Shown one piece after another: positions 49,865-63,897 of a stretch of DNA of 64,000 bases. The stretch is from Phymorhynchus buccinoides (lineage: Eukaryota; Mollusca; Gastropoda; Neogastropoda; Raphitomidae): NCBI GenBank assembly GCA_017654935.2, contig CM065710.1, positions 15,744,371-15,808,370 of the forward strand, in the 5' to 3' direction. A model generated the notes under the pieces. It was not told the DNA's origin, did no database searches, and saw nothing but the letters and a program-made list of their open reading frames with translations. Position numbers and translations under genes: made by a program. Every line of letters starts with the position of its first letter. The stretch's first letter is position 1.

Positions 49865-49974
49865 TTAATCCACTATGATTGTCGCTGGTATTATTTACGG
49901 CATTACGCTATTACTGCCACAGTTCTTGCTCTTCCCATTGCAGTTGTCATGGCTGTTGCCTCCACAGCCATTAA

Positions 49975-50214
49975 CCCTTTCACCACCAGCCATTTTTCAG
50001 CCAAAGAATACCATTAAACTTAACTGTGTAGAGAAAATAAGTTATCTGCAATATTGGGAATTCCTCTATGCCCTGTATATAACATTAGGCCTGTCCTTAC
50101 CTCCCAAAATGAAGAAAGTAGGGTCTTCAGATAACAGGCCCCGATTTGATGCCTTTTAGTGACATGGGTGTTAAACCATTGTGGTGCATAAATGCGACAT
50201 TGGCGGTGAAAGGG
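49975..50214. mobile_element. piggyBac-like MITE (copy B of 809-1048)
   Basis: TTAA on both sides, CCCTTTCACCACC and GGCGGTGAAAGGG ends. Confidence 0.8.
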
Positions 50215-50239
50215 TTAATATGCTTTATGTGTGTGTCCT

Positions 50240-50555
50240 CCCCGTGGGGATACCGGGGGTCTTTCTTAAAAATAGTTTTCCCCACCTTCTGGAAGTTCTG
50301 TGCTTGTAACTTCCTCTAATCTGCCACTCTCTGCGTTTTCCCCTTTGCTTTGTGTCATCTACTATCTTTCTGATTTATTGGCGGTCCATTCTCCTGCCTT
50401 TTTTTCGAAAAAAAAATCTTCCTAATAATTTTTCTCCTTTGAGCTCCTCCGAAATCGGAATGCGTCGGCTGTACGCTAGCGGGGAGACCAGTGAAAACTG
50501 AAAACCGGACACATATGTACCTTACCCATCATGGCCATATGGCCTGGGAACGCAG
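50240..50555 (-). repeat. R1 repeat (copy B of 1073-1385)
   Basis: Same minus-strand R1 with small indels near 50260. Confidence 0.65.
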
Positions 50556-50821
50556 TCAGAAGAGAAGAAATGTGTGAGTGAAATGAAATTTGTAAAATGG
50601 AAAAAATAATTAACAAAATAAAAAACCAATAAACACAAAACCCCACAATAAGAAACCCAAGTGTAAAACATTATCTCCCCCTGACTTTCACTGTAACGGG
50701 GAGTATGGCTTATATGACTATGCTAATCTGGCTTAGTTTATTCTGCTATGTATGTTGAAAATTGTGCGTATTCTTTGTTCGGTTTATCTGTAATACATGT
50801 TCATATTACTTGGGGAAATGT

Positions 50822-52757
50822 AATGACAGGGACATATAGAGACGGGGAAATATAGAGACGGAGAAAGATAATGACGGGGAAATATAGAGACGGGGACATA
50901 TAGACGGGGACACATAGAGACGGAGAAATATAATGACTGGGAAATATAGAGACGGGGAAATATAGACGGAGAAAGATAATGACGGGGAAATATAATGACG
51001 GGGACATATAGAGACGGGGACATATAGACGGGGAAACATAGAGACGGAGAAATATGACGTTGAAATATAGAGACGGAGAAATATAATGACGGGGAAATAT
51101 AGACGGAGAAATATGACGGGGAAATATAGAGACGGGGAAATATAGAGACGGAGAAATATGACGTTGAAATATAGAGACGGAGAAATATAATGACGGGGAA
51201 ATATAGACGGAGAAATATGACGGGGAAATATAGAGACGGAGAAATATGACGGGGAAATATAGAGACGGAGAAATATAATGACGTGGAAACAGAGAGACGG
51301 AGAAATATGACGTGGAAACATAGAGACGGAGAAATATGACGTGGAAATATAGAGACGGAGAAATATGACGTGGAAATATAGAGACGGAGAAATATGACGT
51401 GGAAATATAGAGACGGAGAAATATAATGACGGGGAAATATAGAGACGGAGAAATATAGAGACGGGGAAATATAGAGACGGGGAAATATAGACGGAGAAAT
51501 ATAGAGACGGGGAAATATAGAGACGGGGAAATATAATGACGGGGAAATATAGACGGAGAAATATAATGACAGGGAAATATAGACGTGGAAATATAATGAC
51601 GGGGACATATAGACGGGGAAATATGACGGGGAAATATAGAGACGGGGAAGTATAATGACAGGGAAACATAGAGACGTGGAAATATAATGACGGGGAAATA
51701 TAGAGACGTGGAAATATAATGACGGGGAAATATAGAGACGTGGAAATATAATGACGGGGAAATATAGAGACGGGGAAATATAGACGGAGAAATATGACGT
51801 GGAAATATAGAGACGTGGAAATATAATGACGTGGAAATATAATGACGGAGAAATATAATGACATGGAAATATAGAGACGGAGAAATATAGAGACGGGGAA
51901 ATATAGAGACGTGGAAATATAATGACGGGGACATATAGACGTGGAAATATAGAGACGTGGAAATATAGAGACGGGGAAATATAGAGATGGAGAAATATAG
52001 AGATGGGGAAATATAGAGACGGGGACATATAGAGACGGGGAAATATAATGACATGGAAATATAGACGGAGAAATATGACATGGAAATATAGAGACGGGGG
52101 AAATATAATGACGTGGAAATATATATAGACGGGGAAATACAACGACGTGGAAATATATATAGAGACGGGGAAATATATATATAGATACGGGGAAATATAA
52201 TGATGTGGAAATATACATATAGACGGGGAAATACAATGACGTGGAAATATATATAGAGACGGGGAAATATAGAGACGGGGAAATATAGAGACGGAGAAAT
52301 ATAATGACGGGGACATATAGACGTGGAAATATAGAGAGGGAAATATAGAGACGGGGAAATATAGAGACATGGAAATATAGAGACGGGGAAATATAATGAC
52401 GGGGAAATATAGACGGGAAAATATGACGTGGAAATATAGACGGAGAAATATAGAGACGGGGAAATATAATGACATGGAAATATAGACGGAGAAATATGAC
52501 GTGGAAATATAGACGGGGGAAATATAATGACGTGGAAATATATATAGACGGGGAAATACAATGACGTGGAAATATATATAGAGACGGGGAAATATATAGA
52601 TACGGGGAAATATAATGATGTGGAAATATACATATAGACAGGGAAATACAATGACGTGGAAATATATATAGAGACGGGGAAATATAATGACAGGGAAATA
52701 TAGAGACGGGGAAAGATAATGACGGGGAAATATAGAGACGGGGACATATAGAGACGG
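50822..52757. repeat. Minisatellite (copy B of 1655-3592)
   Basis: Same unit order as copy A with few substitutions. Only small changes near 51600-51780 and 52360. Confidence 0.95.
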
Positions 52758-53208
52758 GGATCTGCCAATATTGCTTAGTTTATTCTGCTATGTTGAAAAT
52801 TGCGCGTATTCTTTGTTCGGTTTATCTGTAATACACGTTCATAATACTTGGGGAAATGTAATGACGAGAGAGACGGGGATCTGCCAATATTGCTTAGTTT
52901 ATTCTGCTATGTTGAAAATTGCGCGTATTCTTTGTTCGGTTTATCTGTAATACACGTTCATAATACTTGGGGAAATGTAATGACGAGAGAGACGGGGATC
53001 TGCCAATATTGCTTAGTTTATTCTGCTATGTTGAAAATTGCGCGTATTCTTTGTTCGGTTTATCTGTAATACACGTTCATAATACTTGGGGAAATGTAAT
53101 GACGAGAGAGACGGGGATCTGCCAATATTGCTTAGTTTATTCTGCTATGTTGAAAATTGCACGTATTCTTTGTTCGGTTTATCTGTAATACACGTTCATA
53201 ATACTTGG
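52758..53208 (+). repeat. 119-bp tandem repeat (copy B)
   Basis: Same 3.8 copies as 3591-4040. Confidence 0.95.
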
Positions 53209-53567
53209 CCAGTCGCTCTCTCTCTCGTGCGAGAGAGGGAGAGAGAAAAAAATTTAAAGAAAGGAAAGGGGTATGCAGAGCTTGATTCGCATGTATCGGA
53301 TGGTTATGAAAAAGTAACGTTTGTTTTCGTGTAGTAGACGGGGACATGAAATATTGGAATGCATGTATGCGTGGATGGGGATGGGGGTGGGGGTGGGGGG
53401 TTGAATGTGATGTATGCTGTATTTTTAATAAATAAAAATGACATTGAAGCTTGCTCGTTTGGAATGCGTGTAATTTTCTTTTTTTCAAATTTGGGTTTTG
53501 AGTTTTAAATCCAAATCAGCAAGAAAGCACGAAAACACAGCTCAAACCTCTCACCTTAACTGTAAAT

Positions 53568-53962
53568 CGTCGGTGAAATTCAGAAACCTCGTCTCAGTTT
53601 TGAGAAAAACGAAAACAAACTTTAAAAAATTAACCGCGTTAGGCCACAATCGATTAACTATGATGAATATGTTGTTCAAGACATTGCGAGTTTAGTCCTG
53701 CATTTCGTTAAAATTATGTAAAAAAAAAAAAAAAAAATAAGACTTGAAAAGAGCGAAGATACAAGGTTTTTGTCCTTAACTAGATCTGAATTTGGGACTT
53801 ACGGGTTTTTCTTCTATTTACATAACCTCATTTACCCCAGATAGAAAGTCGTTACAGATACAAGCTTTTGGTGGAAGGTGGCGGGGAAAATTAGAGAGCT
53901 GACTATGTATGTAACTCAAAAAACCCAAAATCGAGATACAAGGTTTTTGAATTTCACCGACG
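53568..53962 (+). mobile_element. 4-bp-TSD MITE (copy B of 4401-4797)
   Basis: CGTCGGTGAAATTC ends inverted, AAAT on both sides. Confidence 0.75.
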
Positions 53963-54021
53963 AAATACCATGATGCAAAGAACAATATCCGACTCAGTTG
54001 GATGAAACTGGTTGTGACAAC

Positions 54022-54042
54022 GCGTGTGTGTGTGAGAGTGTA

Positions 54043-54081
<39 letters not shown>

Positions 54082-54310
54082 AAGGGAGGGCCTCTATGCG
54101 TGTGCATATGTGTGTGTGCGTGTGCAAGGCGGGCGCGTGTGCGAGGCGGGTGCATGCTCGCACGGGTGCATGTGTGTGCTCGCGCGGGTGCGTGTTCATG
54201 CGTCTGGGTGTGTGTGTGCACACGCATGTGTCTGTGTGTTCGTGCGTCTGTCACCCTCGCGTGTCCTGCAGTGTGTGGTGGTGTGGTGTGGGTGTGGGTG
54301 TGGGTGTGCA
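54022..54310 (+). repeat. GT-rich tract (copy B)
   Basis: Corresponds to 4855-5145. Confidence 0.9.
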
Positions 54311-54610
54311 AGGCTACTTCGTGTTAGCTCTTTGGTCGTTTGTTTTCTTGTTTAATATTTATTCTTTTAATGCTTTCTTTTTAATCAATGTCAATGTTTT
54401 GTAAAGCGCTTAGAGCCCTTACTGAGAATAGGCGCTATAAAAATACGCATTATTATTATTATTTGACCTTTCCACAGTTTTCCTTTCTTTTGACAGAGTG
54501 AGTAGAACTCACAGATGCACATTTTGGTCGGATGAAACCCTTCCAACCAGGTCGGAAGGAACTGGCGACGGCACCATTTAGTTCCAACTCACTCAGGCAA
54601 CTGTGGGAAT

Positions 54611-54724
54611 GGAGTGGCACAGTGGTTGCGCGTTCGCCTCGTGTCGAGTAAACCCGAGTTCAAACCTGGCTACAGGTTTTTTTTCTCTCTCACTTTGCAC
54701 TAGGCCTTACGGTCTGAACGTGGA

Positions 54725-54756
<32 letters not shown>

Positions 54757-54975
54757 CTGTGCCCATGCACTTAGCATACGTTAAACCCAGTGGTAACGAA
54801 AAAGTTGTCATTTGGTCAAAATGTACACACACACCCTTTCTTTCATCAGTCACACAAAAATCGCATGCAAAATATTTTAAAAAATTGGGTGGCGCACCTC
54901 TGGCTGCGACGCGCTCTCCAGGTGGGAGCAACCCGAATTTCACAGGCGCCTCTGTGACTATAAAGTACCTAATAC
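54611..54975 (+). mobile_element. tRNA-derived SINE (copy B of 5445-5816)
   Basis: Same A/B-box-like head and 3' domain, with a short deletion near 54840. Confidence 0.7.
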
Positions 54976-55442
54976 AACCAATGCTTGCTGATAGTGTGAA
55001 GACGGCACACGGCCACAACTAATCGAATTAAGTTCACAACTTAATTTTCTTCCAACTAAAAAGGTTTGATAGTGTGCAGCAGCTTTTATCAAGATATTCG
55101 TCCAACTATTTCAAAAAAAATTAAATGGATTGTCCAGTTAAGTGATGACGAAACCTTCAACAAAATTGCATCAAAATCTGTTCAAAACTTTAAAAGTGAG
55201 TAAAATGGTTACCATGGATACAATGAGACGGAGAAATCATGGTTTTGATCCTCTTGCAATCGCGTTTGTTACAGAAAAAAACCGTGTTCAGATTCTTTCA
55301 CACATTTTCGGGAAAATCTGTCTTTTGAAGCACACAGAGCGCCATACAGTTACTATCGCATCACTGCAAGTGAGAAGCTTCTTCATAGTGTGTGTATAAC
55401 AAGCCAGAACTTAGTGCGTGATGAAAATGCCATCAGAGGGGG

Positions 55443-55875
55443 TCTCAGAGTGGGGGCAAGCTACGGGCGGTTTTGGGGCGGCTTGAATACACAGAGGCAA
55501 CTTCCGGATGGGCGGTTTGGGACGGCTTGAATACATAGAGGCGACTTCCGGATGGGCGGTTTGGGGGCAGCTTGAATACATAGAGGCGACTTCCAGATGG
55601 GCTGTTTGGGGGTGGCTTGAATACATAGAGGCGACTTCCGGATGGGCTGTTTGGGGGCGGCTTGAATACATAGAGGCGACTTCCGGATGGGCTGTTTGGG
55701 GACGGCTTGAATACATAGAGGCGACTTCCGGATGAGCGGTTTGGAGGCAGCTTGAATACATAGAGGCGACTTCCAGATGGGCGGTTTGGGGGCGGCTTGA
55801 ATACATTGAGGCAACTTCCAGATGGGCGGTTTTGGGGGCAGCTTGAATACATTGAGGCAACTTCCAGATGGGCGG
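55443..55875. repeat. 45-bp minisatellite (copy B)
   Basis: Same number and order of units as 6303-6715. Confidence 0.9.
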
Positions 55876-56053
55876 AATAAATGCAAGAGGGTTAAAAAAA
55901 AAAACCAGACATAAACTAAAATCCCACATAAACCCAGTTAATGCAAAGAAAACCACAAATAAGCGTTTTTCTATACCATGTTTTTTTCAGACAATAAGTC
56001 TTCATTAAAAGGCGCACACCCAAAATTTTACAAAAAAATTCAAGCTTTGTTAA

Positions 56054-56455
56054 CCCTTTCAACGCTAGCCATTCTTCAGCCACAATTTACCATTAAACTT
56101 ACCCGGGTAGAGTAAAGATTTCCTCTGCAATATTGGGGATTCCTCTGTGACATGCATAACATAGGGCCTATCCTTACCTCCCAAAATGAAGAACATAAGG
56201 TCACTTGATACCAGACCCTCATTTGATGCCTTTTAGTGACATGGGTGCAAAATCATTGTGGTGCCAAGAGGTATTAGGTATTAGGTACTTTATAGTCACA
56301 GAGGCGTCTGTGAAATTCGGGTTGCTCCCACCTGGAGAGCGCGTCGCAGCCAGAGGCGCGCCACCCAATGTTTTTTGTGTTTTTTTTTGCACGCGATTTT
56401 TGTCACTGATGAGGGGGGGGGGGGGGGGGGGGGGGCGACAGTGGCGATGAAAGGG
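56054..56455. mobile_element. piggyBac-like MITE with nested SINE (copy B)
   Basis: Corresponds to 6892-7298. The insertion is shared; the poly-G run is shorter. Confidence 0.7.
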
Positions 56456-57083
56456 TTAAAACATGTTCTTACTATATTAACATGGGTGCCGCTGTTATGA
56501 TAAATAAGTACCTGTCATTAAATATCTACCTCTCGCATGCGAACTGTACCCATCTAACCCTAACCCTATCCCTAACCACGGAAAGAACCAAGAAATGGAG
56601 CAGGAGGGTGTAAATCTACATATTTGCAGAGAAATCGATGTACAAATCCATGCACTTAGTTTCGTAAAATTCACAATGGCGGACAAACAAACGATTCTGA
56701 TTGGCTACGCTAGGACTACTTATCTCATAGAGGTAAAAATACACCGCCACACCACTACACAAAATGAAAAACACCCTGAAAGACTGGGGTCCAGGGGTAA
56801 TGTCCCCCTGCAGCTGAAGCAAAAAAAAAAAAAAAAGATTTACGAAGGTATTTTAGTTTGCTTTTTTCCACAATTTATACAAATGCTTATTTTAAAGTGT
56901 TTCAAAAATACAGTAGACACACAAAGATCTTGGTTGACAAATAATATAAACAAAAAGGAAATTCTTTTTCTGGTAAAATTCAAAAACATATGAACAGGCT
57001 ACGTGTAAGGAAAGGGAAGGGAAATAGTCGACGTCTTTAACATTAACAAAAATAATTTAAAAACCGGAAATCCTTGTATACCA

Positions 57084-57234
57084 GGGCCTGTATTCACATT
57101 GAGATAGCATGACTTAGCATGATGCTAACCTAGAAGCTCTTCCAATGTCCTATAGGATTTAATAGGACTTTTGGAAGAGCTTCTAAGTTAGCATGATGCT
57201 AAGTCTCATGCTATCTCAACGTGAATACAGGCCC
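57084..57234. mobile_element. Foldback element (copy B)
   Basis: Same hairpin as 7920-8070. Confidence 0.8.
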
Positions 57235-57729
57235 AGGAAAAGTTGCACCCACGTATTATTTGCCACATTTTAAGGAGCAGGGGTCTAGTTACCGTAATTT
57301 ACCATCTAATTACCGTAATTTACCGTCTAATTACCGTAATTTACGGCCCATAAGGCGACACAGCGCATAAGGCGCACCCCCTGCTTTTTAAAAAAATCGT
57401 AATTTGAACAAAGACAGGGCGCATACACCCGATAAGGTGCAAAGAAATTTAAAAAAAAGGAAGAACGAAACGATCAGCGAAAGTAACATCATTACAGGTC
57501 TGTTGCTGTGTCCGATTGTGATCACGGAAGAGATACGATCATGAAGCGAAAGTGCAATGTGAGTGAACTGTTGTCGGTTTGTTGTGGAAGCTACCAGAGC
57601 ATGGTGAGTTGTTCATTTCAACTCTCGACCCCCTTACTTTTTTCTGTTTAGAGTATAGAAAGGGCGCAGGGGTCAAAGTTCAGTGATATAAAAGTTGCGC
57701 CTAATAGGCCGTAAATTAGGGTAACCCCT

Positions 57730-57910
57730 GTCGCATGAAAATAGGTAGCTCGTAAAAATAAAAAGCTCGCTTTTTTTCTAGGGTTAGGGTTAGGGTTAGA
57801 GTTAGTTAAATGGTTAAAGTACAGAAAAAGTGAAATTTGTGGTTGTCGCAAATACAGACTCTCATAGTAGCGAGCTTTTTATTTTTACGAGCTACCTTTT
57901 TTCATGCGAC
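57730..57910. mobile_element. Inverted-repeat MITE with TSD AACCCCT (copy B)
   Basis: Same ends and 7-bp duplication as 8565-8744. Confidence 0.75.
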
Positions 57911-57912
57911 AA

Positions 57913-58554
57913 CCCCTTGCCAGCTACTACGTCCTGTTGGTAAGATTGTTGTGTGCCTGTAAATGTAGGTACTACGTGCATTGTTCATGACATTTCAGCT
58001 ACAGTGTAAGGGAAATAACTGCAGAATATGACATAGAACACAGTAGAAGGGTTTAAGTTACAGAGTCATCTACCTTGGTCTACCTTGGCCCTTATTTGGC
58101 GAATTTTACTGGAATTTGATAAGAGATTTTTGTTCTTGGAAAAAACCAAGATGGCGTCAACAAGCGACAGTACTCGACAACGTGGATGTTTTAGACGATA
58201 TACCGCACTAGAAGTGTTGGATGAAGTGCTAAATGATGCAGTCACTGAAGTGTGTATTCTGGATTACCTAGTGGATTATATCTGGATTACCCTGTAATGT
58301 TGAAGAAATAAGCAAGAAGATGGAAAGGTCAGTCAGTTTTAGATCTAGTGTTTATTCACCTGCATGTTGGTTTGTCTGTATTTGTTTTGTATATGCAGTA
58401 TAATCTATGGACAATAATGCTGTGAAGTTTGCAGCTTCAAACTTAAATATTGAAGGAGTTATAACAATTTTAGCATTGGAGGGTGAAATTGAGCTGGTTT
58501 TTTGCTCGGCACACAGGAATTCCTTGAACACAAAAATGGTCGGCAGGCAAGGGG
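57913..58554 (+). mobile_element. Decayed piggyBac-like element (copy B)
   Basis: Right end GGCAGGCAAGGGG then TTAA at 58555-58558, closer to a canonical CCCC end than copy A. The short frame persists at 58151-58297. Confidence 0.45.
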
Positions 58555-58886
58555 TTAAGTCCAGGGGTGGTGGGGGGTGGGGGGTGTATCGCCTTACAGC
58601 TGTAGAACACGGTAATTTCACACAAACTTCAAAAACATTTTCCAAGCTACACACTATAATTCCACACAAACTCCCGGGACTTGTGCAAAGAAAATTTTAA
58701 TAAAGGAACGCTAAAAACACCTCACCCAATTGTAATTATATATTCATATTTTGCAATAATAAAAAAAAAAAACATTTCCCAAACAATCAAGATGGCTTAT
58801 TCAAATATTTGCATTGAATACATTCACCGACTTTAACATCTCTCAAACTACGAAGGTAGCTTATTCACAATTTACATTTATGAATA

Positions 58887-59170
58887 CAGTGAAACCTCCC
58901 TTATAAGACTTCTATACAGTGAAACCTCCCTTATAAGACTTCTATACAGTGAAACCTTCCTTATAAGACTTCTCGGTAAAGGTCAAGATGTGGTGCCCTA
59001 CATTTCTCGGTTAATTCCATTTTTGCCTTTCTTACCAAACATGAAGCTGTATTTTATGAACATTTTCAGCTACATGTAATTATCTTTGTTGCAGTCATGA
59101 TAAAGGCCATTATCCCTAATACCTCATTTTGGATGATTTTTTGAAGGGTCTTATAAGGGAGGTTCCACTG
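58887..59170. mobile_element. pogo-like MITE with triplicated left end (copy B)
   Basis: Same three tandem left ends as 9724-10002. Confidence 0.7.
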
Positions 59171-60194
59171 CACATGGATGCTCCTGCTTTCAGGATGCTC
59201 CTGCTTTCAGGATGCTCCTGCTTTCAGGATGCTCCTGCTTTCAGGACGCTCCTGCTTTCAGGATGTCCTGAAGTTCAGGATTGTTTAACTGCCTGGAGTT
59301 GGCGTCATCAGATTATGATAATTTGAGAAGATGCATTTTGCTGGTTATAGACTAGAGGTCATGAAGTTTCACCAGAAGTGAAAGTGCAACGAGAGCCTGT
59401 TCAGTTTCCCTTCAGCATCCAGGGGGCATTGACTCCCGGAACCCCCAGGAGGTGCGCTGTCCCTGCACTTAGCCAGGGCTTGCAGGATGTTTTTTTTTAA
59501 TTTCCCAGGAGCACCCATATTGCAGATGGATTTTGTTCTCTATCCAGGTAAGTTTAATGGATTTTGTTCTCTATCCAGGTAAGTTTAATGGATTTTTTTG
59601 GCTGGAAAAAGGCTGGCGGCGAAAGGGTTAAAATGACCTCCCTTATAGGACCCCTCCCTTATAGGGACCCCTCCCTTATAGGACCCCTGAAATACTAGGA
59701 CCCCTCCCTGATACAAGGCACAGAATGGTCTGAAGGTCACTCCTCATACGAACAACAACGGTAAACAGGGGCATCAAGGCCCTAGACTGAAGATGGACAA
59801 TACTGAAATGAGTTCCCAACATCACCAAGAAGGCTTAATATGGTGATAAATCATTTTTAAATGCTATTTAACACAAAGGAAAACACTAAACAAAAAGGCA
59901 AAACAAAAACCATAACTGACAAAGACAGCAAAGTCAAAATCCCTACTGTCAGAAAATTACTGTGAAATTCACCTCTGAAAACAATTCTGAATGCTCCGGG
60001 CTCATTTTAGATGATTTTTGAAGGTTCTTATAAGGAGGTTCCACGGCAGTAGCACCGTGGGCGAACACATTTGCCCAGTACAAGCCCTCTACACTTAACT
60101 TACCGCCAATGCTACAGACATTCACTGCCAGCACCATGCCATGCGTTTTGTTAGTGGATTTTTTTAAATTTATTTAGTAATTAATGTTTGTCCC

Positions 60195-60545
60195 TTCTCT
60201 GCGCGTGTGTTTGTGTAAATGACCACACAAACAAAAGTCGCGCAGGTGTTAGTGTGCAGTTGGTGGGTTTCGATAGAAGGGCGATGTGTTCGTGTTGTCG
60301 GGTGTGTTGTGGTGTGGGTCGTGTCGTGTTGTGTGTGTGTGTTTTGTCGTTGTAGTGTATGACAAGCGCAATGTGAATGTTTACTGTGTGCAAGTGATGT
60401 GTCATGTAAGGCGGGCGTGTGTTTGTTGTAAAAGGTCAGGAGCCAACAACACACAATTGTGTTGTGTTGTGGTGTGGTGTGTGTGTTTTGTTTCAGTTAG
60501 CCGCAAATAAAGCGCGCAATTGTGTGTGTACGTGTATGTGAGGAA
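60195..60545 (+). repeat. Collapsed GT-rich tract (copy B)
   Basis: Only about 350 bp of scrambled GT-rich DNA where copy A has 1.5 kb. Flanks on both sides align with copy A. Confidence 0.8.
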
Positions 60546-62571
60546 AATGTCTCGACATTCTCATATTTTACTAGCTTGTTGTCTGTTGTGGTGGGGGGGG
60601 GTATTCACTTTATTTGTTTATATATTGTTAGCAAGCGCTCATTAGGGGCTTGTTTAAGAATAAACGGCATACTAAATATGCCCTTCGTTATTATTATTAT
60701 TTAAAAGAGCTTTATCGTCACCGTTTCTGCCCGCGGAAAAGCATGCAAAATGCACAAGCCAAAATCCCGAGCGGGCGCACTCGAAAAAAAAAAAAATAGT
60801 TACGTTACTTTCCCTCTTGTCGGTTGAGCTGCCAGGGACGATCGACCAAGAGCATAAAAAAAAAGAAGAAGAAAAGTCCATTGCATATTTGTGTTAAATT
60901 TTATAGTGTAGCTGTAGAAAGCAAGACACACTGAAACAAATCAAAATCACTAACGAGAAAGGGCGTAAAAGGGCCACGAGGCCCACTTCTAGCCATAATC
61001 ACTACTACTACTACTACTAATAAAAAAAACACCCAACCATTGACGGTCAGAAGAGAAGAGTTCAAAATGCTGCCTATTTTCTCGTAGGGTTCTTGACTTC
61101 ACACCCAGGCAGCTCCTCTGAAGTCGAAGTTATGGCCGCCAATGTGGGGCGGGCCTCTTAACAGACCCGCCACGTCGCAGTGTCAAAAAAATCACGGTTT
61201 TCGCGTGTTTTCCCACTTATAACTGGTAACACGTTAATCTTCCCAACCCAAGGCCATGGCACTGGGCTTAAACAATGTGTAGCCCCACTAGAGCGTTTTG
61301 AGTGGGGAAAGGAATAACAAACAGCAACACCACTCAGCAGAATTTTGAATACGTCGCCCCATAGCTGCCCAACTCGTAGGGGAATTGCTTCAGGACATGT
61401 CCAGATCTTCAAAAATATGTCAAGGAAAATCCAAGAAAAACTATCTCTAAGTAGTCTGTTATAGTCCCGTTAACAGCTATGGTTATTTTAGGACTGTCAC
61501 CGCGTGAAGTTCGACCGCGTATAAGAAAACACATCAATGATTTTTAGCAACGTCCAAAAACCTGGGAAAGCAACAAACAAGCCAACAAAACGGTACAATT
61601 CATGACATGGCATCTTCATCTTTGTACCCTACAGCTCATAATTTCACACAGAGTTGGAAACGTTGAACCACTCTACTCTACTCTACGTATCGGATCCAGG
61701 GTTTTTTTTAAAAACAGGTTAAAAAAAAGAATGACAAACACATCCTAGTAAAATTGAATATATATAAAAAAGACCATACAAGCAAATGTGCACTGCAGAA
61801 TGGGCAACATGTGCCCACTCAAACGGGTGCGTTAGGGGTGGGTTGGGGGGGACGGTCTCTCCCACGGCCTTTTCCCCTTTTTGTGTTAGCAAAGCAGTAG
61901 CTCCAAGTTAGGGCTAATTAAATAGATAAAAAACCACCTGGCATGTCATAAATTGTAAAATGAGGATGGAGAGAATGAAAAATGAGGGCGAGGGGCTACT
62001 CTTAGCTTAAAGCTCCCCCACCACAACAAGGTGGAAGCCCGCGGGGGAGCAGAAAACTATCCAATTTTCCTGAAAAGTTGACATTTAACAAGGACAATTA
62101 TGAGAGGTTACTAAAGGAATTTTTTTTTTTAATGCATTTTCTTAGTTTTAAGTTGAACATGCAGCCAGTTGAACATTAAGGATTTTTCAGAACTCTTTTC
62201 ATAGACTTTTTTATGTACAAGATATTGATTCAAATTTGATACCTTTATTTATCAAAGTGTTACAGTTTAAAAACAAACATGAAGAGTCAATTTTTGCAGC
62301 TTAATTTCATAGAAAACCTTCAGCTTCAGGGACGTTGCCCTCACCCCCCCACCATGGGCGTTCCTTGCTCACTGGATCCTACCGCGGGGCCGCTCGAAGC
62401 AACCCCCGCAGATCCCCATACTTTTTGTCTAGGAATTTCATTTCTCCAACGGCTGGCAGCTAGCTATGCTTATACAAAGTTAAATCCCGTTAAGTGATGA
62501 AAATTCGTAGAGGCCGAGAGAACCCTCAATGAAATGGTTCTATCGAATCAATAGATAAATCTTCTCTTTAA

Positions 62572-62804
62572 CCCTTCACCGCCAGCCATTTTTCAGTTAA
62601 AAAATACCATTAAACTTAAAACAGAGAAGAAAGAAAACAAAATCTGCAATATGGGGAATTCCTCTGCATTTAACAATAGTTACCTCCCCCCCCCCCCCCC
62701 CCAAACAAAATAGGGGTTCTTTGGATAACAGGCCTGATTTGATGCCTTTCAGTGACATGGTGTTAAACCATTGTGGTGCAAATGCGACATTGGCAGGGAA
62801 AGGG
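62572..62804. mobile_element. piggyBac-like MITE (copy B of 14428-14655)
   Basis: Same element with indels; TTAA on both sides. Confidence 0.75.
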
Positions 62805-63176
62805 TTAAAGGAGATAAATGTGGATACAGACTCATTTTCCGTTGCATTTCTCAATTCGAAGAGCACATGCACATTCTATTTTAATCTGAATAATAATCAC
62901 AACGATCTGAAGCTTAGAAGTACATTTCATTTTCATCTTCAAAATACTCACCCATATCATTTTAATTAATTAACATCAAAACATTTCTGAATATCAACTA
63001 CTCGGAACAAATGCTTAAAACGAGACTGCTATTCAAGCTAAGCAAAGGAACAAAAAACCAAAAAACCATAAAAACCAAACACATAATCCATACTGATTAC
63101 ATAGCGATGGAATGGAAACGAACACAATCTATAACCAATCCTACGTATTGTTAATCTAAAAACTGTACTTTTGCTA

Positions 63177-63322
63177 CAATGGAACCTCCCATTATAAGGA
63201 TCCCTCCCACATAAGACCTACTTCTCCGAGGCATTGCCCTTAATTTGTAAGTATTAAAATTACCCCCTTATAAGACCTCATTTTGGACGATTTTTAGGGT
63301 TCTTATAAGGGAGGTTCCACTG
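63177..63322. mobile_element. pogo-like MITE (copy B of 15028-15172)
   Basis: CAATGGAACC left end, GGGAGGTTCCACTG right end. It is the last complete feature before the gap. Confidence 0.7.
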
Positions 63323-63397
63323 TATAAACTACTCTGAACAAATCTTAAAAATGACTGTTCTTTTATGCAAGCTAAAGCAAAGGCACATAAAAACCAA

Positions 63398-63897
63398 NNN
63401 NNNNNNNNNNNNNNNNNNNNNNNNNNNNNNNNNNNNNNNNNNNNNNNNNNNNNNNNNNNNNNNNNNNNNNNNNNNNNNNNNNNNNNNNNNNNNNNNNNNN
63501 NNNNNNNNNNNNNNNNNNNNNNNNNNNNNNNNNNNNNNNNNNNNNNNNNNNNNNNNNNNNNNNNNNNNNNNNNNNNNNNNNNNNNNNNNNNNNNNNNNNN
63601 NNNNNNNNNNNNNNNNNNNNNNNNNNNNNNNNNNNNNNNNNNNNNNNNNNNNNNNNNNNNNNNNNNNNNNNNNNNNNNNNNNNNNNNNNNNNNNNNNNNN
63701 NNNNNNNNNNNNNNNNNNNNNNNNNNNNNNNNNNNNNNNNNNNNNNNNNNNNNNNNNNNNNNNNNNNNNNNNNNNNNNNNNNNNNNNNNNNNNNNNNNNN
63801 NNNNNNNNNNNNNNNNNNNNNNNNNNNNNNNNNNNNNNNNNNNNNNNNNNNNNNNNNNNNNNNNNNNNNNNNNNNNNNNNNNNNNNNNNNNNNNNNN
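63398..63897. other. Assembly gap, 500 N
   Basis: Exactly 500 N, as at 16824-17323. Confidence 1.

Larger units (their letters stand above)
49172..63397. repeat. Copy B of the large direct repeat
   Basis: Matches 1-15248 in order. It stops at the 500-N gap inside the first unit of the 318-bp array. Around 59650-62500 it has many small indels and rearranged pieces against copy A, as expected of poor consensus sequence. Confidence 0.95.
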